DNA of 64,000 nucleotides from Xanthostigma xanthostigma. Taxonomy: Eukaryota > Arthropoda > Insecta > Raphidioptera > Raphidiidae. A program made the position numbers and the translations under genes. Location: assembly GCA_963575645.1 (NCBI GenBank), contig OY754472.1, positions 28,335,401-28,399,400 of the forward strand. Direction: 5' to 3'. Shown piece by piece: positions 37,761 through 50,600 of the stretch. Position 1 is the stretch's first letter. Each line of letters opens with the position of its first letter. Under the pieces are notes generated by a model, which was not told the DNA's origin, ran no database searches, and saw only the letters and a program-made list of their open reading frames with translations.

Positions 37761-38625
37761 AAATAATAAAGGCGGTATTTTTCATGGTGACTCTGTCATT
37801 GCTTCTGTCTATTATTTAGGAGACAAGTTATAGGTAGTGGATGCGTTTTCTGACAAACCGATGTTCTAACGAACACGTCAGAAGTCGTACAAATGAATCA
37901 AATACACATAAATAATAAATATATTGTTGCGGTTACAGTGCTTGCGAATTGTTCGTCAGAGTACCTACGAACTTCTCAGAACAAGGAAATCAGTCAAACG
38001 TGTTTGATATTTTGATGCGAATATTGTTATTTTTAAACATGGATGTTTATTTATTTATTTATTTAAAAACAATAAACACAACGGAACAGAGAGTTCCAAA
38101 AAGTGTACAAAATAAACAAAAACAAAATCAAAATAATAATCCAAATTGAAAGACGACAATCACAGTAAATGATTCATTATTTGTTGAAAAATTAATATCA
38201 TTATTGTTTGAAAACACAATTGCTAAAGAAATGAAAATTTGATTGCTTAGATATAGTTTCTTCAATTCCTTCAAGGATATAATTGAATGTTTTTGGAGAC
38301 ATCCTAAAATATTCTGCAAACTTGTTAGGCTGCTCCAATAATTGTGGAAATAACGCATTATATGTCCCTTATACTTTGTTTACATATTCACTTTTTCCCG
38401 TCAGAAGTAAAACTTTTAATAAAGGGCTTTCTAAATACTGATAATATTCTTTAAAATTATAATTATCCATCTCAGTAAAGTTTAGAAACGCGAAACAACA
38501 ATTTGTCAAAATAGAATACGCATACACTATAACCATCGATATCTGACCAACAATCCACTATACCGTAGCCTTAAACAATAAAGGCGGTATTTTTCATGGG
38601 ACGTCATTGCTTCTGTCTATTATTT
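37761..38625. repeat. About 55-bp direct repeat flanking an insertion upstream of Cdk1
   Basis: 37761-37817 and 38572-38625 share AATAAAGGCGGTATTTTTCA and GTCATTGCTTCTGTCTATTA. The second copy ends about 38 bp before the Cdk1 start codon. Between them is a Harbinger transposase fragment. Confidence 0.85.
38215..38375 (-). pseudogene. PIF/Harbinger transposase fragment
   Basis: Reading the minus strand near 38375-38215 gives LEQPNKFAEYFRMSPKTFNY followed by ILEGIEETISKQSNFHF. This matches the N-terminal HARBI1-type nuclease segment (RMSPxTF signature). The catalytic part is missing, so this is a relic. Possible outer ends GGTAGTGGAT (37836) and ATCCACTATACC (38553) are imperfect complements. 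Confidence 0.65.
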
Positions 38626-38663
38626 GTTTACAATTATAGATATTTCAAAGAACGTGAAGAAAA

Positions 38664-41600
38664 ATGAAACTAGACGACTTTATAAAGATAGAGAAGATTG
38701 GTGAAGGCACTTACGGTGTGGTATATAAAGGGAAAAATAAAAAGACTGGAAAACTTGTTGCAATGAAAAAAATCCGTTTAGTGTCAGATGATGAAGGTAT
38801 CCCTTCAACAGCAATTCGAGAAATTTCAATTTTAAAAGAGCTGAAACACCCAAACATAGTTAAACTAGAAGATGTTATGATGGAAGAAAACCGTTTATAT
38901 TTAATATTTGAGTATTTATCTATGGACTTGAAAAAATATATGGACAACTTAGGTTCTGGGAATCTCATGGATCCAAATGATGTTAGAAGCTATTTATTTC
39001 AAATAACCAGTGCTGTTTTGTATTGTCACAAGAGAAGGATTTTACATAGAGATTTGAAACCACAAAATCTACTTATTTCCAATTCCAAAGATACAGTAAA
39101 GGTAAAAGCATGACTTTAGTAACTCTGTTTTATAATATTTAAATGGACGACGTCTCATTGTTTCTCTATAGTTCAGTTTTAAATTAATTTCAATTTTGTA
39201 TCAACCATCAAATTTAAACACAGACCCAGTCGATATTAGTTTTGAAGTAAACTTAGGATTGATACTGGCAAGTATTGATACTATTACTCATAAATAGAGC
39301 TGTAAAAGTAACGAGAAATTGTGTACCCGTATGTATTCGTTACTTAAAGAACCAGTACCCGTTACTTTCGTATCGTTACGTTACTCGGTACTTTTGATAC
39401 GACATACAATAGTGTACTTAACAGCATCAAGCAATAAGCATGTATTAGCTTCGCATCGAAGCTCGTCGCATACGTGATACGACATGAGTCATGACTTCGT
39501 ACTTTATTCACTGCACTGAATAGTGAATATATACGTAATGAGTCAGTTGCTAGGTGAACCGTTCCTGCATACGCATGAGGCAGGTTATATGATTATGATA
39601 CATATTGAATTGTGTTCGTATAACCGTATCAAACGAGACGAACTGACATGGATACGAAACATGCGAGTAACGAAATGAATTTGTAAGTACCTAACGATTC
39701 GTCACTTCGAGTCAGACGATGTACCCGTTACTCAGTAACGAATACATACGGTTTGTTACAGCTCTACTCATAAACAGAGTCTGACGAAAGCTTCGGCCAA
39801 AAATTGAACTTTTGGTTAACCATTTGACATCGACAAAGCACATACACACAATTCTGCAGAACTATACATAAATGAGTATTTTTCTGTCGCTTTTTAGCAT
39901 TGTTCAATACGGTCGCTTGGTATGAAAAAATTAAAATTCAATTTCAGTCAAAAAATTAGCTTTCAGTCGAATTCTACTCAAAAGTGGTATTGATTAAAGG
40001 TATCGGACTAAATTTTAAACTATGGACGTTCGATAACGGATGTGAGCATTTTGATTAAATGTATCGACACATCATAACTCATAATATGTTTATCGAAAAG
40101 TATCAATACATACTTATAATGATTAAAATTTTGTTTTAAAAGCCTTGTTGCCAGAAATTCTGTAACGCGAACCTTGTTAAGAAGTCCTCTGTAAGTCGAA
40201 GAAATTAGCCATTCTTCTCCGCAGAAATCCATAAGACTACAACTTAAATAATTTAAACTCTATAACTCGATCTAAATATTTTTAATTATCAAAAATATAT
40301 TTTTTTTTTTTCAATGTACAACTTGTGTCAATTTCTATTTTATAAGTCGCATTTTTATTTCATAATCACTACTTGAAAAACTACACAAAGAAATTGTACT
40401 TCTGTGAGTCGTAATTGTTTCTCAAAATCGATAACTAGACATTTTTACCATTTCCTTTAAAGTACGAGTTATAATGTTTCTATTATTTTATAAATAACAT
40501 AATTTTAGGCACTGTCATTTAATAATATATTCTACTAGGGGCTCGATTCGACTTCACCCGAATATGTAGATTGCCACCGTTTTTTCGTCGACTTACGTTG
40601 CAAAATTGGTCGCCATGAAAAGCACTTTTATTATAACGATAATATATAGCCTATGTCCATCCTGAAGGTCCATTCTAAATATCGATGAAAACATTTTTGA
40701 AATCAGATGAATAGTTTCAGAGACTACCTCCTACATCCAAACTTTATCTCTACAATCTTTATGTATAAAATTCCAATGTGCGTGTGTTTGGAATTCTCCT
40801 CCTAAACGGCTTGACCGATTTTTATGAGATTATTTTTTGTTTTTATGGTGTCACTTGAATGGCTCTAAAGTCTAAGCTATAGTTAGACTCAGTAGGTGGC
40901 GCTGTTCTCGAGATCCAGATTTCTTTTTAAATTAAATTTTTTTTTTCGCACAAAAATATAATCCCAAATTATGAGCCTCCCAGCACCACTCAATATTTTA
41001 GCTCATGAAATATATTTTGCTAGTGAGGTCAACGTCTGGCTATCGGTTCACTAGTATTATAGGTTAAAAACAATAAATTTTAAAACATTTACGCTGAGAA
41101 TTATCCTACAACTGAAGTTAATAAAATTATTGTTAATAGACTGTGTAGTCAATCAATAATAAAGTTGAGTTTTTTTCTAAATCTTAATTTCATACGCTGC
41201 AGGTACCAAGACTGGAACAATTCTAAATGTACTTGAAATTGAATAAAACGTGTCAATATTTTACTTGCGTTTTCTCACTTACAAATAGTAGAGACAATAG
41301 GAATTTAATTGTAATTTTTTTTTAGGTGGCAGATTTTGGTTTAGGCCGTGCTTTTGGTGTGCCTATGCGAGTGTACACACACGAAATAGTAACTTTGTGG
41401 TATCGTGCGCCTGAAGTATTGCTCGGTGCACAGCGTTATGCCTGCCCTGTTGATATCTGGTCGATCGGATGCATATTCTCTGAAATGTCAACGCGTACAC
41501 CGTTATTCCAAGGCGATTCTGAAATTGATCAACTGTTCAGAATATTTAGGTAATAATATTTTTTTTTCCCAAGTATTTTTTCATTTCATAATGCAAAAAG

Positions 41601-44600
41601 TGAGTTATGTCACTTTACCTCACTGGTTAGGTGTAAATTAGAAACATTGAAGTTTGAAATGCACCTGTGGCCATCACCGCCTCCTGGATCGTTACAGCAC
41701 CCACCAGGAAGCGGTAGCGTCCACTTTAGGAATCACTGCGTTGGCTTCCAGTGGAAGGCAATCTTAACATTGAAGTAGGCGACGCACACCCATTTGTGAC
41801 ACGTAGTTACTTACATGATGTTTTTTCGAAATATGTATTAAAATTGAAATCAATTTTGAAATAACAAGAACAAATTTTATTGATATATTTGAAGCTTTAA
41901 GATTTCTTTTACGTAAATAATCTTAAAAGTCAACAAAAGTATTCATTTCAATAGTTATAAACTTATTCAGTGCATTACGTGTCATTGCTTTTGTTATCAC
42001 ATTAAGGCCGTCAGCACACGAGGCGACAAAAGCGAATTATAGAATCGATAGTATTAATTTCGATCGAATTGGCTGTGTGCACGAAGCCTATTAGCGCCGC
42101 TAGTGGGTAATAGCATAGATAAACGTATTATACTTAGGAAGATAAGTATCCTAGTTAACCAAAATGAGACCACTTATGATGCTCGCCGCTAGGTGGCCAC
42201 CTATTGACGAGCATCATAAGCTAAATTTTTTTAATCTGCGAGTGTAGAATATGTAGAGTTTCCGTAGTTAATTGTGCTGATAATGGTTCGGCCGTCTGGT
42301 GACTAGCATCATAACTACATAATATGTTTTCCGTAGTGAATTGTGCAGGCAATTTGTTCCTCTAGTGACTAGCATCATAATTACATTTGTTCTTCAAAGA
42401 TCCTCTTACGTCATTCGACTGTATTGTACAATATCCCGCGGTGACATTATTATTGGGCTTTTAAATATTTTTCTTTTGACATATGTAAATGAATAACTTT
42501 AATTAAAATTTTATTTTTAAACAAAGTTCTGATGTTGAGTCAAAAAAATCCGAACAAAAATATAAATTCAAGAAATAAGATTATGTATTTCATTTTGAAT
42601 TATTTTTATTATCTTAATTAATTAGATGCTTATACCGACACTGTACTTCTCCCATAATAAAATAATTGACATGATCTTCGATGCTACAAAATAATATGTC
42701 ATTCACAATTGTAGAGTAGAATACATAACCAAAGTGGACGAAAAATGCACCCTGTATTACATGTTATAAATTTGATAAAATCCGTAGGTGAAAAAATATA
42801 TGATTAATTATTTAACGGCCTGACAGTTGAATTTTTTTTAAAGATTTTTCAGAGATGATATTTTTTTTTGGTATCTACAGTCAAGAAATATAATAAAGAG
42901 AATGTTCGACTATTTTATTTTAAATTCGTATTCATGGTTTCAAAATATAAACAGCCTTATGTATGATTTGAAAAAATTCTGTCGGTACGTTTATAAATTG
43001 TGTCAAAAAATTATTTCTTATTTCATTTCCGAGAATTTTTCAATAATGGCTTGTGTTAGTAATTCGTGCAGTTACGTTAACTGTAAAAATTGTAGACGAA
43101 ATTCACCGGGATTAAGTTTTTACAGATTACCTTTAAAAGACAAAGTCAGACGCGAACAGTGGCTATTAAATTGTGGCAATATAAACATAATTTTATTAGA
43201 TGACGATAAATTAAAAAATATGTTAGTGTGTGAAGAACATTTTTCGTTAAATAATTTCAAAGACGCATCTGCAACAAAGAAGTCATTGAATTATAATGCA
43301 GTACCTCGAAATTTTAATGAAAACGATGAAAAATCTCCGAGTTTTGTAGTGAACAAAGAAGTGACGGTAAACACTTATTCGAATAAACGAAAATTGAGTT
43401 GCAATGAAAATTTTAGTCCCTCTGAAATAAAAATGTTATCGTATCATAGTTCATCAGAAAAAATCGAAAGACTTCATAAAAATAATTTAGACACAATAGT
43501 TACTCCACTAATTGTAGAAATGCCTACACTAAATAAAAAAACATCGGTGGAGAAACTGAAAAATAATAAAATAATGTTGCTAAAAAAGAAAATTAAAAAG
43601 CAAACCGCACAGATATCTAGATTAAAACGAAATAAAACAAAATTCTCTATAAGCAAAATTCTTCAAAATTTGTTAGATGAAAAATCTCCATCATTAAAAA
43701 CATTAACTATGATGCAATGTTTCCACAGAAAATGCACTTCTTTTACACTTTCAGAAAAACAATTAGCTCTATCTTTATATTACAAATCTCCCGGAAATTA
43801 TAAATTTATGTTAAAAGATTTGCATTTTATTTTACCGAGTTTATCTACGATTCAGTCATGGTTACGAGTATTTAATTTAGAAACCGGAGTTCGTACAAAA
43901 TTAATTGATAAACTTGCAATTAGAGTTCGCAATATGCAGGAAGATGAAAAACAATGTGTAGTTATGTTTGACGAGATAACATTAAAGAAAGGTTTGTCTT
44001 ATAATAAAATCCGCGATTGTATAGAAGGTTTTGAAGATTTAGGAACATTAGGCCGGTCATCTAAACACGCAAATCAGGGGTTGTTATTTTATTTAAGAGG
44101 ACTTTTATATAACTGGAAACTTCCATTTTGTTATTTCATTAGTTCTGGTCCAGTTAAATCTGAAGCGTTATATAAATTGATAATCCAAGTGTTAACTTCT
44201 TTACAAGACCTAGGTTTAATTCCTAGAATGCTTGTTTGCGATCAAGGTGCAAATAACCGCAAAGCTCTGGCGCTCCTAGGAGCTACAAAAGATCATCCTG
44301 TCATAACTATTAAAGAGAATGTAATTTTTGTTTGTTATGATCCGCCACATTTATTAAAAAGTTTAAGAAACAATTTTATGAACACAAAAATTCAAATAAT
44401 AGTCAATAAAAAAAAAATATCTTGGCTGGATTTTAAAAATACTTATGATCTTGATAAAAAATCTGAAACAACCAGAGCGATGCTAAAAATAACGGAAATA
44501 CATGTAAATCCAAACTCCTTTCAGAAAATGAGAGTAAAATATGCTGCACAAGTATTCAGCAATACAGTTTCTGCTACAATAATGACAGCAACTGCTACAA

Positions 44601-47600
44601 AACAGCTATGTAGTGAAACATCCCTGGATACAGCGGACTTCATTAAAACTGTAAACAATATTTTTGATGCTTTAAATAGCAGAACTGTGCATGAATCAAA
44701 TCCGTTCAGATGTGCTCTGTCAGTATATAAACGTTTGTCAGAACGAACACTTCAAGATGGTTTGAAATATTTTTCAAATATAAAAATTTTTCAAAATGGA
44801 AAACAAAGACATAACGTCTATTGCATAGAGGGCTTTCAGTGGACGATAAACGCAGTTCTTCAGCTTTGGACCCAATTAGTAGATGAGGGTAAAAAGTATT
44901 TACTTACATCTAGAATTAATCAAGATCCTATTGAGAATGCTTTTTCCGTAATCAGAAATAGAGGCGGTTATAACCCTCAACCTACTGTAAAAGAATTTCG
45001 AATAGCATTGCAACATAACATGCACATACGGTTACAAATGCCAATAGAATCAGCCAATTGCGAAATAGATAATGATGATATTTTACAACTGGAATGTTCA
45101 GCAAACTTCAAAAAACCATTGGATACAGCTGAACTCGTATCTGAAGTACCAACATCAAAAACCATATTGTTAAACGCATCTAAACAAATTTTAAAAGAAA
45201 CGGACTCTGTTGGTTCTGAAATTCCTTCTATTATCACTAAAATAACTCACTTTCCAACTCTTGAAACCTGCACAAATGTATATGTAGCAGGCTATTTGTG
45301 TCATTATTTACTTAAAAATACGACGTGCAGCAATTGCGAAAGTGAGTTTATTAAACAAGGAGAATCACTTTTGGATACCAAAGAAATCTTTTTATTAAAT
45401 AAAGACTATGCCAAAAAACAGGACATTAAATATTTATTAAGACCGTCGGAAGCATTCAGTAAAATTATAAGTTATCTTCTTCTGTCGTTTAACGAACATT
45501 TTGAAAAATTGAAAACTAATTTTACTTTAGTTAAAAGTATTAAAGATCATATGTTAAACGATCTAATGACTACTTATCCACAATGGCTAAACAGTTGTGA
45601 GAAACATAAACTAATAATTGTGGATCAATTAATAAAAATTAAATTATACAGAAATATGAAATGGTCTATCGACACCAGCTTTCCATCACAGAAACGTAAA
45701 AAAATATTAAAACCACATAGAAAAGTTAGAATTCTCTCTTAAATAGCTACATATTTTTGGAAAAACTCTGTGCGTTTGTTTGTCTGTTAATTCGTTAGTA
45801 TGTTTGTCTGTTTAGTCCGTTAGTCCGTTTGTCTGTAAGTCCGTTTGTCTGTAAGTCCGTTAGTCTGTTAGTCCGTTAGTCTGTTAGTCCGTTAGTCTGT
45901 TAGTCCGTTTGTCTGTAAGTCCGTTAGTCTGTTAGTCCGTTTGTCTGTAAGTCCGTTAGTCTGTTAGTCCGTTTGTCTGTAAGTCCGTTTGTCTGTTAGT
46001 CCGTTTGTCTGTTAGTCCGTTTGTCTGTTAGTCCGTTTGTCTGTAAGTCCGTTAGTCTGTTAGTCCGTTAGTCTGTTAGTCCGTTTGTCTGTAAGTCCGT
46101 TAGTCTGTTAGTCCGTTAGTCTGTTAGTCCGTTTGTCTGTAAGTCCGTTAGTCTGTTAGTCCGTTTGTCTGTAAGTCCGTTAGTCTGTTAGTCCGTTTGT
46201 CTGTAAGTCCGTTTGTCTGTAAGTCCGTTAGTCTGTTAGTCCGTTTGTCTGTAAGTCCGTTAGTCTGTTAGTCCGTTTGTCTGTAAGTCCGTTTGTCTGT
46301 AAGTCCGTTTGTCTGTAAGTCCGTTTGTCTGTAAGTCCGTTAGTCTGTTAGTCCGTTTGTCTGTAAGTCCGTTAGTCTGTTAGTCCGTTTGTCTGTAAGT
46401 CCGTTTGTCTGTAAGTCCGTTTGTCTGTAAGTCCGTTAGTCTGTTAGTCCGTTTGTCTGTAAGTCCGTTAGTCTGTTAGTCCGTTTGTCTGTAAGTCCGT
46501 TAGTCTGTTAGTCCGTTTGTCTGTAAGTCCGTTTGTCTGTAAGTCCGTTTGTCTGTAAGTCCGTTTGTCTGTAAGTCCGTTAGTCTGTTAGTCCGTTTGT
46601 CTGTAAGTCCGTTAGTCTGTTAGTCCGTTTGTCTGTAAGTCCGTTTGTCTGTAAGTCCGTTTGTCTGTAAGTCCGTTAGTCTGTTAGTCCGTTTGTCTGT
46701 AAGTCCGTTAGTCTGTTAGTCCGTTTGTCTGTAAGTCCGTTAGTCTGTTAGTCCGTTTGTCTGTAAGTCCGTTTGTCTGTAAGTCCGTTAGTCTGTTAGT
46801 CCGTTTGTCTGTAAGTCCGTTAGTCTGTTAGTCCGTTTGTCTGTAAGTCCGTTAGTCTGTTAGTCCGTTTGTCTGTAAGTCCGTTAGTCTATGGCGTATT
46901 CTTTTATTTCCCGGTGAATTTCACCACTGGTGGATCGGCGGTTGAACAGATGGTTAAATTACGTCATCAACCGGTTAGTTAATCAATCCCGAATAAAAAT
47001 ACGCTTTGGTTTATCTGTGAACACAATACAGGTCAAACGAAAAAACGGATTGAAACCAAATTTTGGAACGTTGTTTGGAATGCAAATAAGAAGAGCCCTA
47101 CTGATTTTGGGGAAAATTGTCGCATAACGGTGTTTTTTATATAATAAAGGTACACACTTTTTTCAAGAAAGTTTTGTTTAAAAAATTTTGTTCTGAACTT
47201 CATAGTTTCGGAAATATTTTGAAAATAAAAAAATCAGCTTTTCTTTTGTTTTGTAGATTTGGTAGAAAGAAATTAGCATGAAGTTGGAATGGTCCCGTCG
47301 CCTAATTGGCAGGAAATTAGTTAGTCACTAGGTTCCTAATCCTTATATAGTTTATTTACTTGCAATTTGGGTTTCGAAAATATTTAAATCTGAGTACCTA
47401 TGTTAATTTAATAGTTTTATAAATTTAAATTTGTTTTGATTTGTTAAACTTTATTATAGCAATTAATTATTTAATATTTTTGATAACTTTCATTGTAAAG
47501 CCGTCCCCATATAGGAAAAAACAACGGGCCCAAGCTTGCCCCAGGCTTGGCCCAATTGTGTCATACTCTGGCCCAAGCTTGTAAGCCAGACTTGGCCCAG

Positions 47601-50600
47601 CCTGGAATGATAACATGGCGCAAGCCTGGGTAACTCCAGGAATGGCCAAGATCGGGTCAACCAATCTTGGCCCGAGTCTTGGTTTACCAAAGGACCGGCC
47701 GAGGCTGAGTTGCCCAGTCTTGGGCCAACATTGGGACGCCAAGCTTGGCGTCCCAGTATTGGTGCAATCTTGGCCCCGTTGTTCAACTCTGGCGACTCCT
47801 ATATGGGTCTTAAGGAACAGCGAACTGCTAAAGTTTCAAATAAAACGAATTGTGTAGGTATTTTCAATTTGTGTATAAATGTGCTAAAACTGACTGTGAT
47901 GATATCTGCATATCAAACAAAATAAACTCTGAAAAAATGCGATTTTCGACAAAATTTTAAACTTTCTTATATTATAAAGATCTCACAGCTCCTTAAGACG
48001 GTTCCAAATTATTCAAAAAACGTAATTTTGACTTTGAAAAAAATATTTCTCAATTATTTATTGTACGGTGTGACTTGTCTCCCGGTTCCGGTATTCATAC
48101 CAATACCAGCATAAATATAAAATGAAACAAATCCCGGCTAATTACAAAATAATACAAGTGACAGCCGCAATCAGGATTTGTATAGATACTCCAGATACTG
48201 TAATCGGTGCATTGAAGTATTCTATATCTGTTTGCATTGGGAACCGGTATTCGTCGTTATCTCGGTTATATTTTGCGCTCTTAAATAAACCCAACAAACA
48301 CGTGCTGTAAAGGAGCAAGAAATCTGTGGCTATGCACTACATACCAATTAGAACTGAAGAAAAATGAAACCGACACCAAAATTTGTGTCGTTTATGGAGA
48401 TACATTTAAATATACGATTTTAAAGAAAAGACCGAGTTGCGTAGTACATGAATGTGCATGAACTGCAGAATATAATCAAATGTTTTTTTTTTAATTGTGT
48501 AACAAACAATAAATATGCATCTCAAATCTCAATACGCTCTTAAATAAACCCGACAAACACATGCTGTAAAGGAGCAAGAAATTTGTGGCTATGCACTACA
48601 TACCAATTAGAACTGAAGAAAAATGAGACCGACACCAATATTTGTGTCATTTATGGAGAATGGAGATACATTAAATATACGATTTTAAAGAAAAGACCGA
48701 GTGCGTAGTACATGAATGTGTATGAACTGCAGAATGTAGGTAAACAAACGTGTTTTTTTTTTAATTGCGTTACAAACAAAAATGCATCTTAATATATTAT
48801 AAAAGTGCAGCCAGGGATTTATAATATATATCCGGATTGCTGGTGACATAATTTGCTTAATTTTATATTTAAGCTGGAATTGATATAACCGTGTGACTAG
48901 TGACACCGTTTATTTTAATAACGTTTAAACTGATAGATAGATATACCTATAAAAATGTAAGGAACGGTTGGTTTCATTTGCATTAATAAATATAGAAAAT
49001 TATATAGATATACAAATTAATTTATCTTGTAAGTTTCAAATATAAAGTGAGAATATAAATTTTATAATACAATAATTTGACATTATGACCATTCTTTGAT
49101 TTTTTAAATCATTATTATTTTAACCACGGTCTTGTTTATTTTGCATACAGATATAGGTACTTTTTAGAATAATGGCAGTGGCTAGCAACATTGCGAAGAA
49201 AACAATTTTAGGTAGGCTGGTTGGGATGCGCACAGGTAATCGCAACCTCTCCCAAAGCAAGTGCGGAAAAATACTAATTTACGTATGTATGTATGTAAAC
49301 CTCATATCTTTTGAACGGAGTGTCCGATTGAAACGCGGCTTGCGGCATCTGACGTGTCCTTCGTAAACTTAGATTTCCTGAAAATTTGGAGTAATTCGGC
49401 CCAATAAATTTTGAGAAATCACAGAAATACAAGTTTCAAAAATTTTAAGAAATTTTTTTTGGAATATTTATTGGCAATATAATATGTCAGTATTCTTAAA
49501 GTTGAAAAGATCTTTGACGAATAATGAATTGTCTTAAATTATTAAAATGAATTCGTATCCATGATTTTGATTAAACTGTGAAACAGACAAAAAAAACGTT
49601 ACCACGACTATTCAAAATCAAATTTGAAAATTCAAAAATTTTGAATTATGTTTGGTTTTTTACATTTATTTAGAAATTTAAGTGCCGTTGTTTACGTGGC
49701 GTTTCTATGGTTTGAAACAAACTGGGAACTGTCGTCACGGAAAACTGTAAATTATCATTTATCACATATGTACGTAAAAAAAAAATAAAATTGATGGTTT
49801 TTAACAATTTATATACCATTGAGCGAGTAATTGGGATCAATTTTTTGACAATTTTATTATATAAATAATAATAAATTATAATTATAATAAATAATAATAA
49901 TAATAATTATAATTCAATAAATTTATTGAATTATAATTATATATTTTTGTCAATATAATTGTCTGAAAAATTGGTCGATAATTTATTTATTGAAGAGTAC
50001 TAATCAGACGTTAATCAAAGATTCAAATATCAAAATGTTTATTACTAGCCATTATACACGTCACTGCACACGTTAGTAGAAATTTTATTTTATTTCTATT
50101 GACAAAATATGTCAGTACCTATTTGTAAAGTTGAAATGATCCTTGATGAATAATAAATTGTCTTAAATTATTAATTAAAATGAATTCGTATTCATGATTT
50201 TGATTAAAATGTGAAACAGACTAAAAAAACGTTACCACGACTATTCAAAATAAAATTTGAAAATTCAAAAAATTTGAATTACCTACATTTGGTTTTTTTA
50301 TTTATTTTAGAAATTTATTTGTGCCGTTGTTTACGTGGCGTTTCTATGATTTGAAACAAACGGAACTGTCGTCACGGAAAACTAAAATTATCACATACCT
50401 ACGTCAAAAATAAAAAAAAACATTGATGGTTTTTAACAATTTATAAACCATTGAGCGCGTAATTAGGATCAGTATAGAGGTAGCTTTAAGATTATCTGAA
50501 CTTTTAGTTTAACCATAATGTAGGTGGAAGCACAAAACAACATTCAGTTTGTGGGCCAGGGGTATGAAACGTAAGAGGTTTACTATATAAAAGTGGTCTC

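Noticed and set aside
42902..43045. Upstream in-frame start extending the transposase by 48 residues
   Set aside because: The THAP domain begins at the ATG at 43046 and the extension has no domain character, so the shorter start is preferred.
45774..46889. CRISPR-like array
   Set aside because: Units are contiguous 16-mers without unique spacers, in a eukaryotic transposon.
47467..47925. Overlapping open frames on both strands
   Set aside because: They result from the GC-rich palindromic repeat, which lacks stops in several frames.
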